From positions 1 to 64,000 of the forward strand of contig DATKPD010000074.1 in assembly GCA_035524315.1 (NCBI GenBank): a stretch of 64,000 nucleotides of DNA, in the 5' to 3' direction. This document shows, in pieces, positions 8,842 to 17,947 of this stretch (its first letter is position 1; each line of letters begins with the position of its first letter). Source of the DNA: BOG-938 sp035524315 (GTDB lineage: Bacteria > Pseudomonadota > Alphaproteobacteria > Caulobacterales > Caulobacteraceae). The notes beneath the pieces were generated by a model that saw only the letters and a program-made list of their open reading frames with translations, had not been told where the DNA came from and ran no database searches. The translations under genes and the position numbers were made by a program.

Positions 8842-9846
8842 GTGCGGGGCGATCGGGTTCTGGTGACGGGAGCGTCGGGCTTCGTCGGGTCGGCGGTGGC
8901 CCGGGCGCTCAAGGCCCGGGGCGCCGAGTTGGTGCTGCTGGTGCGCCCGACAAGCCCCACGGCCAACTTCGAGGGCCTGGGCGCTCAGATCGAGCACGGC
9001 GACATGACCGATGAGGCCAGCGTCGAGCGCGCGGCCCGCGGCGCGCGTTATCTGTTCCACGTAGCCGCCGACTACCGCATCTGGGCCCGCGATCCGGAGG
9101 AGATCGTGCGCGCCAACCGTCTGGGCGCGGCGGCGGTGATGCGCGCGGCCCAGATCGCGGGGGTGGAGCGCATCGTCTACACCTCCAGCGTCGCCACCCT
9201 CGGCCCGTCTCCCGGCGCCGACCGGAACGCGCCCGCCGACGAGACCGGCGCCCTGACCGAACAGACCGCCGTCGGCGCCTACAAGCGCAGCAAGGTGATC
9301 GCCGAGCGGATCGTCGAGCGGATGGTCGCCGACGAGGGCCTGCCGGCGGTGATCGTCAATCCGTCCACCCCGATCGGCCCTTGCGACATCAAGCCCACGC
9401 CCACCGGCCGCATCATCGTGGAGGCCGCGCTCGGCCACACCCCCGCCTTCATCGACACCGGGCTCAACCTTGTGCACGTCGACGACGTCGCCGAGGGCCA
9501 TATCCAGGCGCTGGAACGGGGCCGCGTCGGCGAGCGCTACATCCTCGGCGGCCAGGACGTGGAACTGAGCCGGTTCTTCGCCGACGTCGCGGGCCTAGTG
9601 GGACGCAGGCCGCCCAAGATCAAGCTGCCGCGCGGGCCGCTCTATCCCCTGGCGGCCGTGTTCGAGGCCGTGGCCCAGATCACGGGCAAGGAGCCGATGC
9701 TGACCGTCGACGCCCTCAACATGGCCAAGAGGCGCATGTTCTACACGTCGGCCAAGGCCGAGCGCGAGCTGGGCTATCGCGCGCGGCCCTATATCGAGGG
9801 GATCAGGGACGCGCTCGCCTGGTTCCAGGCGCAGGGCTACTGCTGA
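8842..9846 (+). CDS. hpnA: Hopanoid-associated sugar epimerase HpnA
   Basis: 334 aa, extended short-chain dehydrogenase of the NAD-dependent epimerase family. The N-terminus has the nucleotide motif VTGASGFVGSAVARAL, and the catalytic YxxxK appears as GAYKRSKVIAE around residue 150. The call as HpnA rests on the family look and on its position at the head of hpnABCDE. Its exact reaction in hopanoid head-group synthesis is not established. The start is GTG at 8842. It overlaps hpnB by one base (TGATG), so the genes are translationally coupled. Confidence 0.9.
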   Translation: MRGDRVLVTGASGFVGSAVARALKARGAELVLLVRPTSPTANFEGLGAQIEHGDMTDEASVERAARGARYLFHVAADYRIWARDPEEIVRANRLGAAAVMRAAQIAGVERIVYTSSVATLGPSPGADRNAPADETGALTEQTAVGAYKRSKVIAERIVERMVADEGLPAVIVNPSTPIGPCDIKPTPTGRIIVEAALGHTPAFIDTGLNLVHVDDVAEGHIQALERGRVGERYILGGQDVELSRFFADVAGLVGRRPPKIKLPRGPLYPLAAVFEAVAQITGKEPMLTVDALNMAKRRMFYTSAKAERELGYRARPYIEGIRDALAWFQAQGYC

Positions 9847-10994
9847 TGGCGCTGGTCCTGATCCTGGGCGCCCTGCCGCTGGCGATCTGGCTCGGCCTTC
9901 TTACGGCGCACGGCGGGTTCTGGCTGTGCGGCGAGCGCGACGACCGCGACGTTCCGCCGGAGCCCGCATCCTGGCCCAGCGTGACCGCCGTGGTTCCGGC
10001 GCGCGACGAAGCCGACGTGATCGCCCGCTCGATCGGCGCCCTGCTGGCCCAGAACTATCCGGGCGACTTTCGCGTGATCCTGGTCGACGACAACTCCAGC
10101 GACGGTACAGCCGAGGCCGCGCGCGCCGCCGCCCTCGCGCTGGGCCGCCCCGAGCGGCTGACGGTGCTGAGCGGCGCCCCTCTGGCCGATGGCTGGACGG
10201 GCAAGCTGTGGGCCGTCAGCCAGGGCGTGGCCGCCGCCACCGCCGATGCTTCGCCCAAGTACCTCTGGCTGACCGACGCCGACATCGGCCATGACCCGGG
10301 CAACCTGCGCGCCCTTGTCGCCCGCGCCGAGGCCGGCGGCCTCGTGCTCACCTCGCTCATGGTCGAACTGCACTGCAAGACCTGGGCGGAGCGGTTCCTG
10401 ATCCCGGCCTTCGTGTTCTTCTTCCAGATGGTCTACCCATTCGCCAAGGTGAACCGGCCGGGCAAGACGGCGGGGGCGGCGGGCGGCTGTATGCTGGCCC
10501 GCGCCGAAGCCCTGGCCGCCGCCGGCGGCATCGCCGCCATCCGCAAGGCGCTGATCGACGACTGCGCCCTGGGCGCTCTGATGAAGCGCCAAGGGCCGAT
10601 CTGGCTGGGCCTGACCCACCGCGCGCGCAGCCTGCGGCCCTACGACACCTTTGACCAGATCGGCCGGATGGTCTCGCGCTCCGCCTACGCCCAGCTCGAC
10701 TATTCCCCGCTCAAGCTGCTTGGCGTGATCGTGGGCATGGCGCTGCTCTACATGGCTCCGGTCGAGGCGGCGCTGATCGGCCACGGCCTGGTGCGTTGGC
10801 TCGGCCTCGCGACCTGGCTGCTGATGGCCCTCTCGTTCCAGCCCATGCTGCGCTTTTACCGCATGAGCCCCCTTTGGGGCCTGGCCCTGCCGGCGATCGG
10901 CGCGGCCTACACGGTGTTCACCGTGCAGTCGGCGGTTCAGGTGTGGCGCGGCGAAGGCGGCTTGTGGAAAGGCCGCGCCCAGGCCATGGCATAG
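9846..10994 (+). CDS. hpnB: Hopanoid biosynthesis glycosyltransferase HpnB
   Basis: 382 aa from the ATG that overlaps the hpnA stop. GT2-fold enzyme: an N-terminal membrane segment (LVLILGALPLAIWLGLL), then the glycosyltransferase domain with VVPARDEADVI, LVDDNSSDG and the metal motif LTDADIGHD. Several C-terminal membrane helices follow (LLGVIVGMALLYMAPVEAAL and onwards). It presumably acts on the cytoplasmic face of the inner membrane. Deletion of hpnB in other bacteria has not given a clear head-group assignment as far as I recall, so the sugar donor is unknown. The gap to hpnC is four bases. Confidence 0.9.
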   Translation: MALVLILGALPLAIWLGLLTAHGGFWLCGERDDRDVPPEPASWPSVTAVVPARDEADVIARSIGALLAQNYPGDFRVILVDDNSSDGTAEAARAAALALGRPERLTVLSGAPLADGWTGKLWAVSQGVAAATADASPKYLWLTDADIGHDPGNLRALVARAEAGGLVLTSLMVELHCKTWAERFLIPAFVFFFQMVYPFAKVNRPGKTAGAAGGCMLARAEALAAAGGIAAIRKALIDDCALGALMKRQGPIWLGLTHRARSLRPYDTFDQIGRMVSRSAYAQLDYSPLKLLGVIVGMALLYMAPVEAALIGHGLVRWLGLATWLLMALSFQPMLRFYRMSPLWGLALPAIGAAYTVFTVQSAVQVWRGEGGLWKGRAQAMA

Positions 10995-10998
10995 CTTC

Positions 10999-11862
10999 AT
11001 GACGCTCGCCCACGCCAACGCTTCGGACCTCGCCACCGGCAAGGGCTCGACCGACGAGAACTTCCCGGTCGCCTCGGTCCTGATCGCGCCGCGCCACCGG
11101 CCGGTGGTGCTGGCCTTCTACGATTTCGCCCGCGTCGCTGACGATGTGGCCGACAGCGACAGCGCCGAGCCGGACGCCAAGCTCGATCTCCTGGAGGCGA
11201 TGCGCGCCAGCCTGGTCGGCGAGAGCCAGAACAACCGCGAAGGCGTGGTCCTGCGCCGGACCCTGGCCGAGCACGGCCTGACCGACCAGCACGCCCTCGA
11301 CCTGCTTGAGGCCTTCCGCCGCGACGTGACCAAGCTGCGCTATGACGACTGGGCCGACCTGATGGACTATTGCCGCTATTCGGCCTCGCCGGTCGGGCGC
11401 TTCGTATTGGACGTGCACAGCGAGGATCGGGCCCTGTGGCCGATGAACGACGCCCTGTGCAACGCCCTGCAGGTGATCAACCACCTACAGGACTGCGGCA
11501 AGGACCGTCGCAACCTTGACCGCATCTATGTGCCCCTGGACCGCCTGGCCGCCGCCGGGATCGGGGTCGAGGCGTTGGACGCCGCACAGGCATCGCCGGC
11601 CCTGCGCGGGGTGATCGCCGATCTGGCCCGCCAGACCTGGGCCCTGCTCGAGATCTCGCGGCCGTTCGCACGCAAGGTCAAGGATGGGCGACTGGCGCTG
11701 GAGATCGGCGTGATCCAGGCCCTGGCCGAGGACCTGTGCCGGGGCTTGATGACCAAGGACCCGCTATCGCAGACCGTGCACCACTCCAAGCCCAGAATGG
11801 CGCTGCTGGCCCTGGGGGCCATGGCGCGCACCGGCCTGTCGCGCCTGGGAGGCCGCGCATGA
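10999..11862 (+). CDS. hpnC: Squalene biosynthesis protein HpnC (hydroxysqualene synthase)
   Basis: 287 aa, all-alpha trans-isoprenyl diphosphate synthase fold of the squalene/phytoene synthase family. The first Asp-rich motif appears as FYDFARVADDVADSD near residue 50, with SPVGRFVLDVHSED and LQVINHLQDCGKDRRNLDR further on. In the three-enzyme route HpnC converts presqualene diphosphate to hydroxysqualene. The gene follows hpnB by four bases and overlaps hpnD by four bases (ATGA). The C-terminal ~60 residues end in a basic tail, possibly for membrane association. Confidence 0.94.
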   Translation: MTLAHANASDLATGKGSTDENFPVASVLIAPRHRPVVLAFYDFARVADDVADSDSAEPDAKLDLLEAMRASLVGESQNNREGVVLRRTLAEHGLTDQHALDLLEAFRRDVTKLRYDDWADLMDYCRYSASPVGRFVLDVHSEDRALWPMNDALCNALQVINHLQDCGKDRRNLDRIYVPLDRLAAAGIGVEALDAAQASPALRGVIADLARQTWALLEISRPFARKVKDGRLALEIGVIQALAEDLCRGLMTKDPLSQTVHHSKPRMALLALGAMARTGLSRLGGRA

Positions 11863-12707
11863 GCGAGGTGATCGGCGCGCCCGACATGAAGGCTCTGGAG
11901 GCCAAGGTCTCTGGCAGTTCGTTCTACGCCGCCATGAAGATGATGCCGGCCAACAAGCGGGCGGCCATGTTCGCGATCTATGCCTTCTGCCGCGAGGTGG
12001 ACGACATCGCCGACGACCTTCACGGCGACCGGGCCGGGCGCGCGGCGGCGCTCGACGGCTGGCGCGCGGACCTGGCGGCCCTCTATGGCGGCGGTCCGGC
12101 CGGACGGGCGGCGTTTCTCATCGAAGCGGTCGAGGGATTCGGCCTGAAGCAGGACGACTTCCTGGCCGTGATCGACGGCATGGCCATGGACGTGGACGGC
12201 GATATCATCGCGCCCGACCGCATGACGCTGGATCTCTACTGCGACCGGGTGGCCAGCGCCGTGGGCCGCCTGTCGGTCAAGGTGTTCGGCATGCAAGACA
12301 AGCCGGGCGTCGACCTGTCGCACCATCTGGGCCGCGCCCTGCAGCTGACCAACATCCTGCGCGACCTGGACGAGGACGCGGCCATCGGCCGGCTCTACCT
12401 GTCCAAGGAAGCCTTGACCGCGGCGGGCATCGAGGCGACCGATCCGCTGGTGGTGGTGTCCGATCCCCGCATCGACATGGCCGCCCAGGTGATCGCCGCC
12501 ACCGCGCGGGTGCACTACGACGCCGCCGACCGCATCATGAAAGACGCCAAGGTCGGCGACATGCGCGCGCCGCGCCTGATGCGCGTGGCCTATGGCCGGA
12601 TCCTGGAACGGATGCAGGCGAAAGGATGGGCGCCGCCGCGCCGCCGCGTCAGCCTATCCAAGCTGGAAAAGCTGTGGGTGGCCCTGCGCTACGGACTGCT
12701 GGCGTGA
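11859..12707 (+). CDS. hpnD: Presqualene diphosphate synthase HpnD
   Basis: 282 aa from the ATG overlapping the hpnC stop. Squalene/phytoene synthase family with both Asp-rich motifs: IYAFCREVDDIADDL near residue 40 and LQLTNILRDLDEDAAIGRLY near residue 160. HpnD condenses two farnesyl diphosphates to presqualene diphosphate, the first step of the HpnCDE route that replaces one-enzyme squalene synthase. Its C-terminus (RRRVSLSKLEKLWVALRYG) fits the family. It overlaps hpnE by four bases (GTGA). Its substrate is likely supplied by the ispA product at 34.5 kb. Confidence 0.95.
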   Translation: MSEVIGAPDMKALEAKVSGSSFYAAMKMMPANKRAAMFAIYAFCREVDDIADDLHGDRAGRAAALDGWRADLAALYGGGPAGRAAFLIEAVEGFGLKQDDFLAVIDGMAMDVDGDIIAPDRMTLDLYCDRVASAVGRLSVKVFGMQDKPGVDLSHHLGRALQLTNILRDLDEDAAIGRLYLSKEALTAAGIEATDPLVVVSDPRIDMAAQVIAATARVHYDAADRIMKDAKVGDMRAPRLMRVAYGRILERMQAKGWAPPRRRVSLSKLEKLWVALRYGLLA

Positions 12708-13960
12708 GCGGACGGTCCACGGTGCATGTGGTCGGCGCCGGCCTGGCCGGACTATCGGCGGCCACGCGCCTGGCCGAGCGCGGGGCGACCGTGACGCTCA
12801 GCGAGGGCGCGGCCCAGGCCGGCGGACGCTGCCGGTCCTATGTCGATCCGCAACTGGGCCTGACCATCGACAATGGCAACCACCTGGTCCTGTCGGGCAA
12901 CCGCGCGGTGATGGCCTACCTCAAGCGGCTGGGGGCCCAGGACCGCCTGGCCGGGCCGGCGACCGCCGACCTGGCGTTCATGGACCTGCGCGACGGCGTG
13001 CGTTGGCGCCTGCGGCCCAACGACGGGCCCCTGGCCTGGTGGGTGCTGGCCCAGGGTCGGCGCGTGCCGGGCACGGGCCCGGCCGACTATCTACCGCTGG
13101 CGACCCTGCTGGCCCGTCATCCGGGCAGGCGCATCGACCAGGTGATGCAGACCTCCGGCGTCCTGTGGGACCGCCTGCTGGAACCCTTCTTCCTGGCCGC
13201 GCTCAACACTGAGGCGGTCGCAGGCTCGGCCGACCTGGCCGGCGCCATTGTGCGCGAGACCCTGGCCAAGGGCGGCCAGGCCTGCCGTCCGCGCATCGCA
13301 CATCCGACCCTCGCCGCCGCCTTCGTCGAACCGGCCCTGGCCTATCTTGAAGCCAGGAACGTCCCGGTCAGCTTCGGCCGCCGCCTGCGCCGGCTGCACG
13401 TCCAGGACGGCCGCGCCCACGCTCTGGAGTTCAGCGACGGCGGGGTCGCGCTTTCGCCGGGCGAGACGGTGATCCTGGCCGTGCCGCCCTGGCAGGCCCA
13501 GGACCTGATCCCCGGCCTTCAGGCGCCCGACGAATTCCGCTCGATCGTCAACGGCCACTTCGCCCTGCCTGCCAGCGCGCGCAAGCCCGCGACGCTCATC
13601 ACCGGCCTGATCGGCGGGACGGCCGAATGGCTGTTCGTGTTCGAGGACCGCGTGTCGGTCACCGTCTCAGGCGCGGACGCCATCGTCGATCACAACCGCG
13701 AAGACTTGGCCGCGCGCCTGTGGTCCGACGTGGCGCGGGTGCTGGATCTGGGCGATCGACCCCTGCCCGCCTGGCAGATCGTCAAGGAGCGCCGCGCCAC
13801 CTTCGCCGCCACGCCCGAGCAGGACGCCAAACGCCCCGGCGCGCGCACGGGCCTGTCCAACCTGCTTCTGGCCGGCGACTGGACGCAGACGGGGCTGCCC
13901 GCCACCATCGAGGGCGCCCTGCGATCGGGCGAGACGGCGGCGAAGGCGGCCGGCGCCTAG
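12704..13960 (+). CDS. hpnE: Hydroxysqualene dehydroxylase HpnE
   Basis: 418 aa from the GTG at 12704 that overlaps the hpnD stop. FAD-dependent amine-oxidase/phytoene-desaturase fold: VHVVGAGLAGLSAATRLAERG at the N-terminus is the dinucleotide-binding motif, and the C-terminal LLLAGDWTQTGLPATIEGA is the second flavin-contact motif. HpnE reduces hydroxysqualene to squalene. It completes the HpnC-D-E set in the usual gene order. The frame is open further upstream inside hpnD, but the coupled GTG is the natural start. Confidence 0.94.
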   Translation: MSGRSTVHVVGAGLAGLSAATRLAERGATVTLSEGAAQAGGRCRSYVDPQLGLTIDNGNHLVLSGNRAVMAYLKRLGAQDRLAGPATADLAFMDLRDGVRWRLRPNDGPLAWWVLAQGRRVPGTGPADYLPLATLLARHPGRRIDQVMQTSGVLWDRLLEPFFLAALNTEAVAGSADLAGAIVRETLAKGGQACRPRIAHPTLAAAFVEPALAYLEARNVPVSFGRRLRRLHVQDGRAHALEFSDGGVALSPGETVILAVPPWQAQDLIPGLQAPDEFRSIVNGHFALPASARKPATLITGLIGGTAEWLFVFEDRVSVTVSGADAIVDHNREDLAARLWSDVARVLDLGDRPLPAWQIVKERRATFAATPEQDAKRPGARTGLSNLLLAGDWTQTGLPATIEGALRSGETAAKAAGA

Positions 13961-14170
13961 AGCGCGGCCGTCACTCCAGCCCCGCCACCACCGGATCCCG
14001 CTGGGTCAAGCCGGGCAGATCGCCTTTGACACGGCGCGGCCCTGGCCGCCGTCGTCGCTGGTCGCTAAGCTGCCATCGACGCTGAATCGCGGAGCGAGCC
14101 GATCGTCGGGTCTCGGACAGGAAAGCTTCGCCCCGCGCGCGCCGCCCGGACCACGGCCGCGGGCTGGATC

Positions 14171-15238
14171 TTGTCGGCCCTTTGGCACCTGCTGGTGCTG
14201 GCGATCCTGGTTCAGGAAGTCCATCCCTTCCAGATCCCGCAGGAGACCCCGACCGTCTCGGTGCAGTTGATGCCGCCGCTGGCGCCGACGCCGCCCCAGC
14301 CGGAGCCCAAGCCGCCCCTGCAGCGGCTCGAACCCAAGCCGGCGCCCACACGGGCGCCGCCGATGCGGGTGGACAGGCCGGTCGCGCCGGTCGCGGCCAA
14401 GCCGCTGACCACGCGGACCCTGACCGTCCCGGCCCTTCCCGATATCGCCCCGCCCGCGCCTGAGGCCCTGCGCACCGCCCACGCCGTGGCCAGCCAGCGT
14501 ATCCAGATCGACCGGCCGCCGTCGGTCGCCAGCGCCCGGCCAGCGCTGAGCCGGCCGCTGGACACGACCGCGCCGCCGGTAGTGGCGCCCACGCCCTCGC
14601 TTACCCCGCCCGCTCCTGTGGCCCCGCCGGCCCCGACGCTCGCCCCCGCCGCTCCGGCGGCTCCAACAGCCGCCCCCGCCCCGGTCGCGCCGCCCAAGCC
14701 GGTGTCTATCGCCCCGCCGAGCGACGTGGCCTCGCACAGGGCCGCGCCGATCCCGGTGCTGACCAACGACCAGACCGCGCCCGGGCCGATCGAGATCAAG
14801 CCGCCCGACCGCCCACAGGAGCCGGGCCGCGCAGGCGCCCCCGCTCTGCCGCCTTCGGACGGCGGGACGCCGGTCGGCGGAGGCGGCGGAGGCGGAAGCG
14901 CGGGCGGCGGCGGTGCGACTCGCGGCCCCCGCACCGACTTCAACGGCCCCATCGCCGGGTTCGAGGAGAAGGGTCTGCGCACCACCCTGGGCTGTCTCAA
15001 CCCGGAGACCTACCACCTGACCCCCGCCGAGCGGGAGGCCTGCCTGCAGCGGGTCGCTCACGAGACGCGCGGCCTGAAGGATCTTGGCCCCAACATCCCG
15101 CCCGACAAGAAAGCCGAATACGACCGCCAGGCCGCTTGCCACGAGGCCAATCGCGGCGGCGCGGTCCCCGATCCGGCCGACAACATGGGCCTGGGCGTGG
15201 TGCAGCGCCTGCGCGACTGCGGCCCGGGCGACCGCTGA
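14171..15238 (+). CDS. Proline-rich single-span membrane protein, TonB-like, function unknown
   Basis: 355 aa from the only usable start, a TTG at 14171; the frame is stopped upstream at 14066 and has no ATG or GTG in between. One membrane segment (SALWHLLVLAILVQEV) is followed by about 230 residues of Pro/Ala-rich, basic sequence, a Gly-rich hinge near residue 240 (GGGGGGGSAGGGG), and a compact C-terminal region with four cysteines (LGCLNPETY, EREACLQRV, RQAACHEAN, LRDCGPGDR). This resembles TonB-type energy transducers in layout, but I do not recognise a TonB C-terminal domain. It sits between hpnE and shc on the same strand, so a role in hopanoid handling is possible but unproven. Confidence 0.65.
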   Translation: MSALWHLLVLAILVQEVHPFQIPQETPTVSVQLMPPLAPTPPQPEPKPPLQRLEPKPAPTRAPPMRVDRPVAPVAAKPLTTRTLTVPALPDIAPPAPEALRTAHAVASQRIQIDRPPSVASARPALSRPLDTTAPPVVAPTPSLTPPAPVAPPAPTLAPAAPAAPTAAPAPVAPPKPVSIAPPSDVASHRAAPIPVLTNDQTAPGPIEIKPPDRPQEPGRAGAPALPPSDGGTPVGGGGGGGSAGGGGATRGPRTDFNGPIAGFEEKGLRTTLGCLNPETYHLTPAEREACLQRVAHETRGLKDLGPNIPPDKKAEYDRQAACHEANRGGAVPDPADNMGLGVVQRLRDCGPGDR

Positions 15239-15335
15239 TCACCCCTCCGCTTCGACAGGCAAGTCCCGCCGCGCCGAGCGGCGGCCGGCAAACTTGGCCT
15301 TTCGCAGGCGCCGCAAAATGAATTAGACCCACGCC

Positions 15336-17309
15336 ATGGACGACGCTGGCCGTATTGACCCATCCGCTCCTGCGCCTGCGCTTGCCGCCGTCGAAAGGCT
15401 GGTGTCGCGGGCGACCGACGCCCTGCTGGCGGTGCAGAAGCCCGATGGGCACTTCGTGTTCGAGCTTGAAGCCGACTGCACCATTCCTGCCGAATTCGTG
15501 CTGCTCAAGCACTATCTGGGCGAGCCCGAGGACCTGGAGCTGGAGCGCAAGATCGGGGTCTATCTGCGCCGCATCCAGGCCGAGCACGGCGGTTGGGGTC
15601 TCTATCATGGCGGTGCGTTCGACATCTCCGCCAGCGTCAAGGCCTACTTCTGCCTCAAGATGATCGGCGACGACATCGAGGCGCCGCACATGGTCCGCGC
15701 GCGCACCGCGATCCGCGCCCATGGCGGGGCGATGGCGGTCAATGTGTTCACCCGCATCCAGTTGGCGCTCTACGGCGACATGGACTGGCGCGAGATTCCG
15801 ACCATGCCGGCCGAGATCATCATGCTGCCGCGCTGGTTCCCCATCACGCTGGGCAAGATGAGCTATTGGGCGCGCACCGTGATTGTGCCGCTGCTGGTGC
15901 TGCAGGCGCTGCAGCCGCGCGCGAGGAACCCTCGCGGGGTGCACGTGCCCGAGCTGTTCGAGGACGTCACCCCCGCGCCCCGCGCGTCCAAAGGGGCCAA
16001 CCTCAAGAAGACCTGGATCGTCGGCTTCAACGCTCTCGACGTGGTGCTCAAAGGCCTGGTCCCCGTCTGGCCCAAGGGCCTGCGCCAACGCGCGATCGCA
16101 CGCTGCCGCGACTGGGTGATCGAACGGCTCAACGGCGAGGACGGCCTGGGCGCCATCTACCCTGCCATGGCCAACAGCGTGATGATGTTCGACGTGCTTG
16201 GCTTTGCACCGGATCATCCGCAACGCGCCATCGCCCGGAAATCGGTCGAGAACCTGTTGGTGGTCAAGGATCACGAGACCTATTGTCAGCCGTGCGTGTC
16301 GCCGGTGTGGGACACGGCCCTGGCCGCCCACGCGCTGATGGAGGCCGGCGGACCCGAGGCCGAGGCCAAGGCGCTGGACGCGCTCAAGTGGCTCAAGCCC
16401 CTGCAGGTGCTCGACGTGAAGGGCGACTGGGCCGAGGCGCGGCCCGACGTGCGGCCCGGCGGCTGGGCCTTCCAGTATCGCAACGACCACTACCCGGACC
16501 TGGACGACACCGCCGTGGTGGCCATGGCCATGGACCGCGCCCGTCACAAACTCCAGCCCGGCGAGACTTACGACGAGGCGATCGCCCGCGGAACCGAGTG
16601 GATCGTCGGGCTGCAGTCCAAGAACGGCGGATTCGCCGCCTTCGACGCCGACAACACCTATTACTACCTCAACAACATTCCCTTCGCCGACCACGGGGCC
16701 CTGCTCGACCCGCCGACGGTCGACGTGGCCGCGCGCTGTGTGTCGCTGCTGGGCCAGCTTGGCGAGCGGCCCGAGACGTCGCCGCGCCTCAGGCACGCGC
16801 TCGACTATCTGGAGAAGGAACAGGAAGCCGACGGCAGTTTCTGGGGCCGCTGGGGCGTGAACTACGTCTACGGCACATGGTCGGCCCTGTGCGCCTTCAA
16901 CGCCATCGGGCTGACCCTCGAGGCGCCGGTGGTGAGGAAGGCGTGCGACTGGCTGGTCGCGATCCAGAACCCGGACGGCGGCTGGGGCGAGAGCTGCGAC
17001 AGCTATGACCTGGACTACAAAGGCTATCAGCCGGCCGCCTCGCGCGCGTCCCAGACCGCCTGGGCTTTGCTTGGCCTGATGGCGGCGGGCCTGGTGGAGC
17101 ATCCCGCCGTGGGGCGCGGCATGGCCTGGCTTGAGGCCCATCAGAACGAAGAGGGGCTGTGGGACGAGGCGGACTACACCGGCGGCGGTTTTCCGCGCGT
17201 GTTCTATCTGCGCTACCACGGCTACCGGAAGTTCTTCCCCCTATGGGCGGCCGCCCGCTACCGCAATCTGATCAAGGGCAACACGCGCGAAGTCGCGTTC
17301 GGCATGTGA
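15336..17309 (+). CDS. shc: Squalene-hopene cyclase
   Basis: 657 aa class II triterpene cyclase (HpnF). The catalytic acid motif is DLDDTA at Asp388-Ala393, and several QW repeats are visible, such as DGHFVFELEADCT, KNGGFAAFDADNT, DGSFWGRWGVNYVYGTW and NPDGGWGESCDSYD. It cyclises squalene to hopene and hopanol as a monotopic inner-membrane enzyme. The start is ATG at 15336, 97 bases after the proline-rich gene. It overlaps hpnG by one base (TGATG). Length and the spacing of motifs match functional enzymes. Confidence 0.97.
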   Translation: MDDAGRIDPSAPAPALAAVERLVSRATDALLAVQKPDGHFVFELEADCTIPAEFVLLKHYLGEPEDLELERKIGVYLRRIQAEHGGWGLYHGGAFDISASVKAYFCLKMIGDDIEAPHMVRARTAIRAHGGAMAVNVFTRIQLALYGDMDWREIPTMPAEIIMLPRWFPITLGKMSYWARTVIVPLLVLQALQPRARNPRGVHVPELFEDVTPAPRASKGANLKKTWIVGFNALDVVLKGLVPVWPKGLRQRAIARCRDWVIERLNGEDGLGAIYPAMANSVMMFDVLGFAPDHPQRAIARKSVENLLVVKDHETYCQPCVSPVWDTALAAHALMEAGGPEAEAKALDALKWLKPLQVLDVKGDWAEARPDVRPGGWAFQYRNDHYPDLDDTAVVAMAMDRARHKLQPGETYDEAIARGTEWIVGLQSKNGGFAAFDADNTYYYLNNIPFADHGALLDPPTVDVAARCVSLLGQLGERPETSPRLRHALDYLEKEQEADGSFWGRWGVNYVYGTWSALCAFNAIGLTLEAPVVRKACDWLVAIQNPDGGWGESCDSYDLDYKGYQPAASRASQTAWALLGLMAAGLVEHPAVGRGMAWLEAHQNEEGLWDEADYTGGGFPRVFYLRYHGYRKFFPLWAAARYRNLIKGNTREVAFGM

Positions 17310-17947
17310 TGATCCTCGCGGCGGTGGGCATGTTGCGCGAGGCCCGCATCGTCGCGGGAGCGCAGGTGCGCGCCGTGGCCGGCGGCGGACGCGCGGACCT
17401 CCTGGCCCAGCGCCTGGCGGCCGCCGCCCACGGTGCTTCGGCCGTGCTCAGCATCGGCGTCGCCGGTGCCCTCGCGCCCAGCCTGACGGTCGGCGACGCC
17501 CTGATCGCCAGCGAGGTGGTCTCAGGCGGACTGCGCTGGCCCACGGACGAGGCGTGGTCCGACCGCCTGGCGGCGGCCCTGCCCGGCGCTCACCGCGGGG
17601 TCGCCTTCGCCTCGGACGCCATGATCCTGGCCGCCGCCGATAAGGCCCTTTTGCATGCTCAGACGGGGGCCGCGACAGCGGACATGGAAAGCCAAGTCGC
17701 CGCGCAATTCGCGGCCGAGCGCGGCTTGCCGTTCGCGGTGATCCGCGTGGTCTCAGACGCGGCCGGCGCCAGCCTGCCGCGCGCCGTGACGGTGGGCCTG
17801 CGTCCGGACGGCGGCATGAACCTCCCAGGCGTCCTGGCCGACCTGGCCCGCGATCCGCGCCAGATCCCGGTCCTCATGCGCGTCGGCCGCGACGCGGAGA
17901 CCGCGTTCAAGGCGTTGCAGGCCCTGGCCCCGCGGCTCGTCGCTTAG
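17309..17947 (+). CDS. hpnG: Adenosylhopane nucleosidase/phosphorylase HpnG
   Basis: 212 aa, purine nucleoside phosphorylase fold. Shown by SIGVAGALAPSLTVGDALIA and the substrate motif ATADMESQVAAQFA, with Glu as the usual ribose contact. HpnG removes adenine from adenosylhopane, giving a (phospho)ribosylhopane on the way to bacteriohopanetetrol. The chemistry parallels MTA phosphorylase of methionine salvage, which makes the mtnA gene further along worth noting. The start ATG overlaps the shc stop. The stop overlaps, tail to tail, the stop of the next minus-strand gene. Confidence 0.92.
   Translation: MILAAVGMLREARIVAGAQVRAVAGGGRADLLAQRLAAAAHGASAVLSIGVAGALAPSLTVGDALIASEVVSGGLRWPTDEAWSDRLAAALPGAHRGVAFASDAMILAAADKALLHAQTGAATADMESQVAAQFAAERGLPFAVIRVVSDAAGASLPRAVTVGLRPDGGMNLPGVLADLARDPRQIPVLMRVGRDAETAFKALQALAPRLVA

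Noticed and set aside
15265..15283. CCGCCG/CGGCGG hairpin between the proline-rich gene and shc as a terminator
   Set aside because: No T-tract and short stem; such GC pairs are frequent by chance at this base composition.
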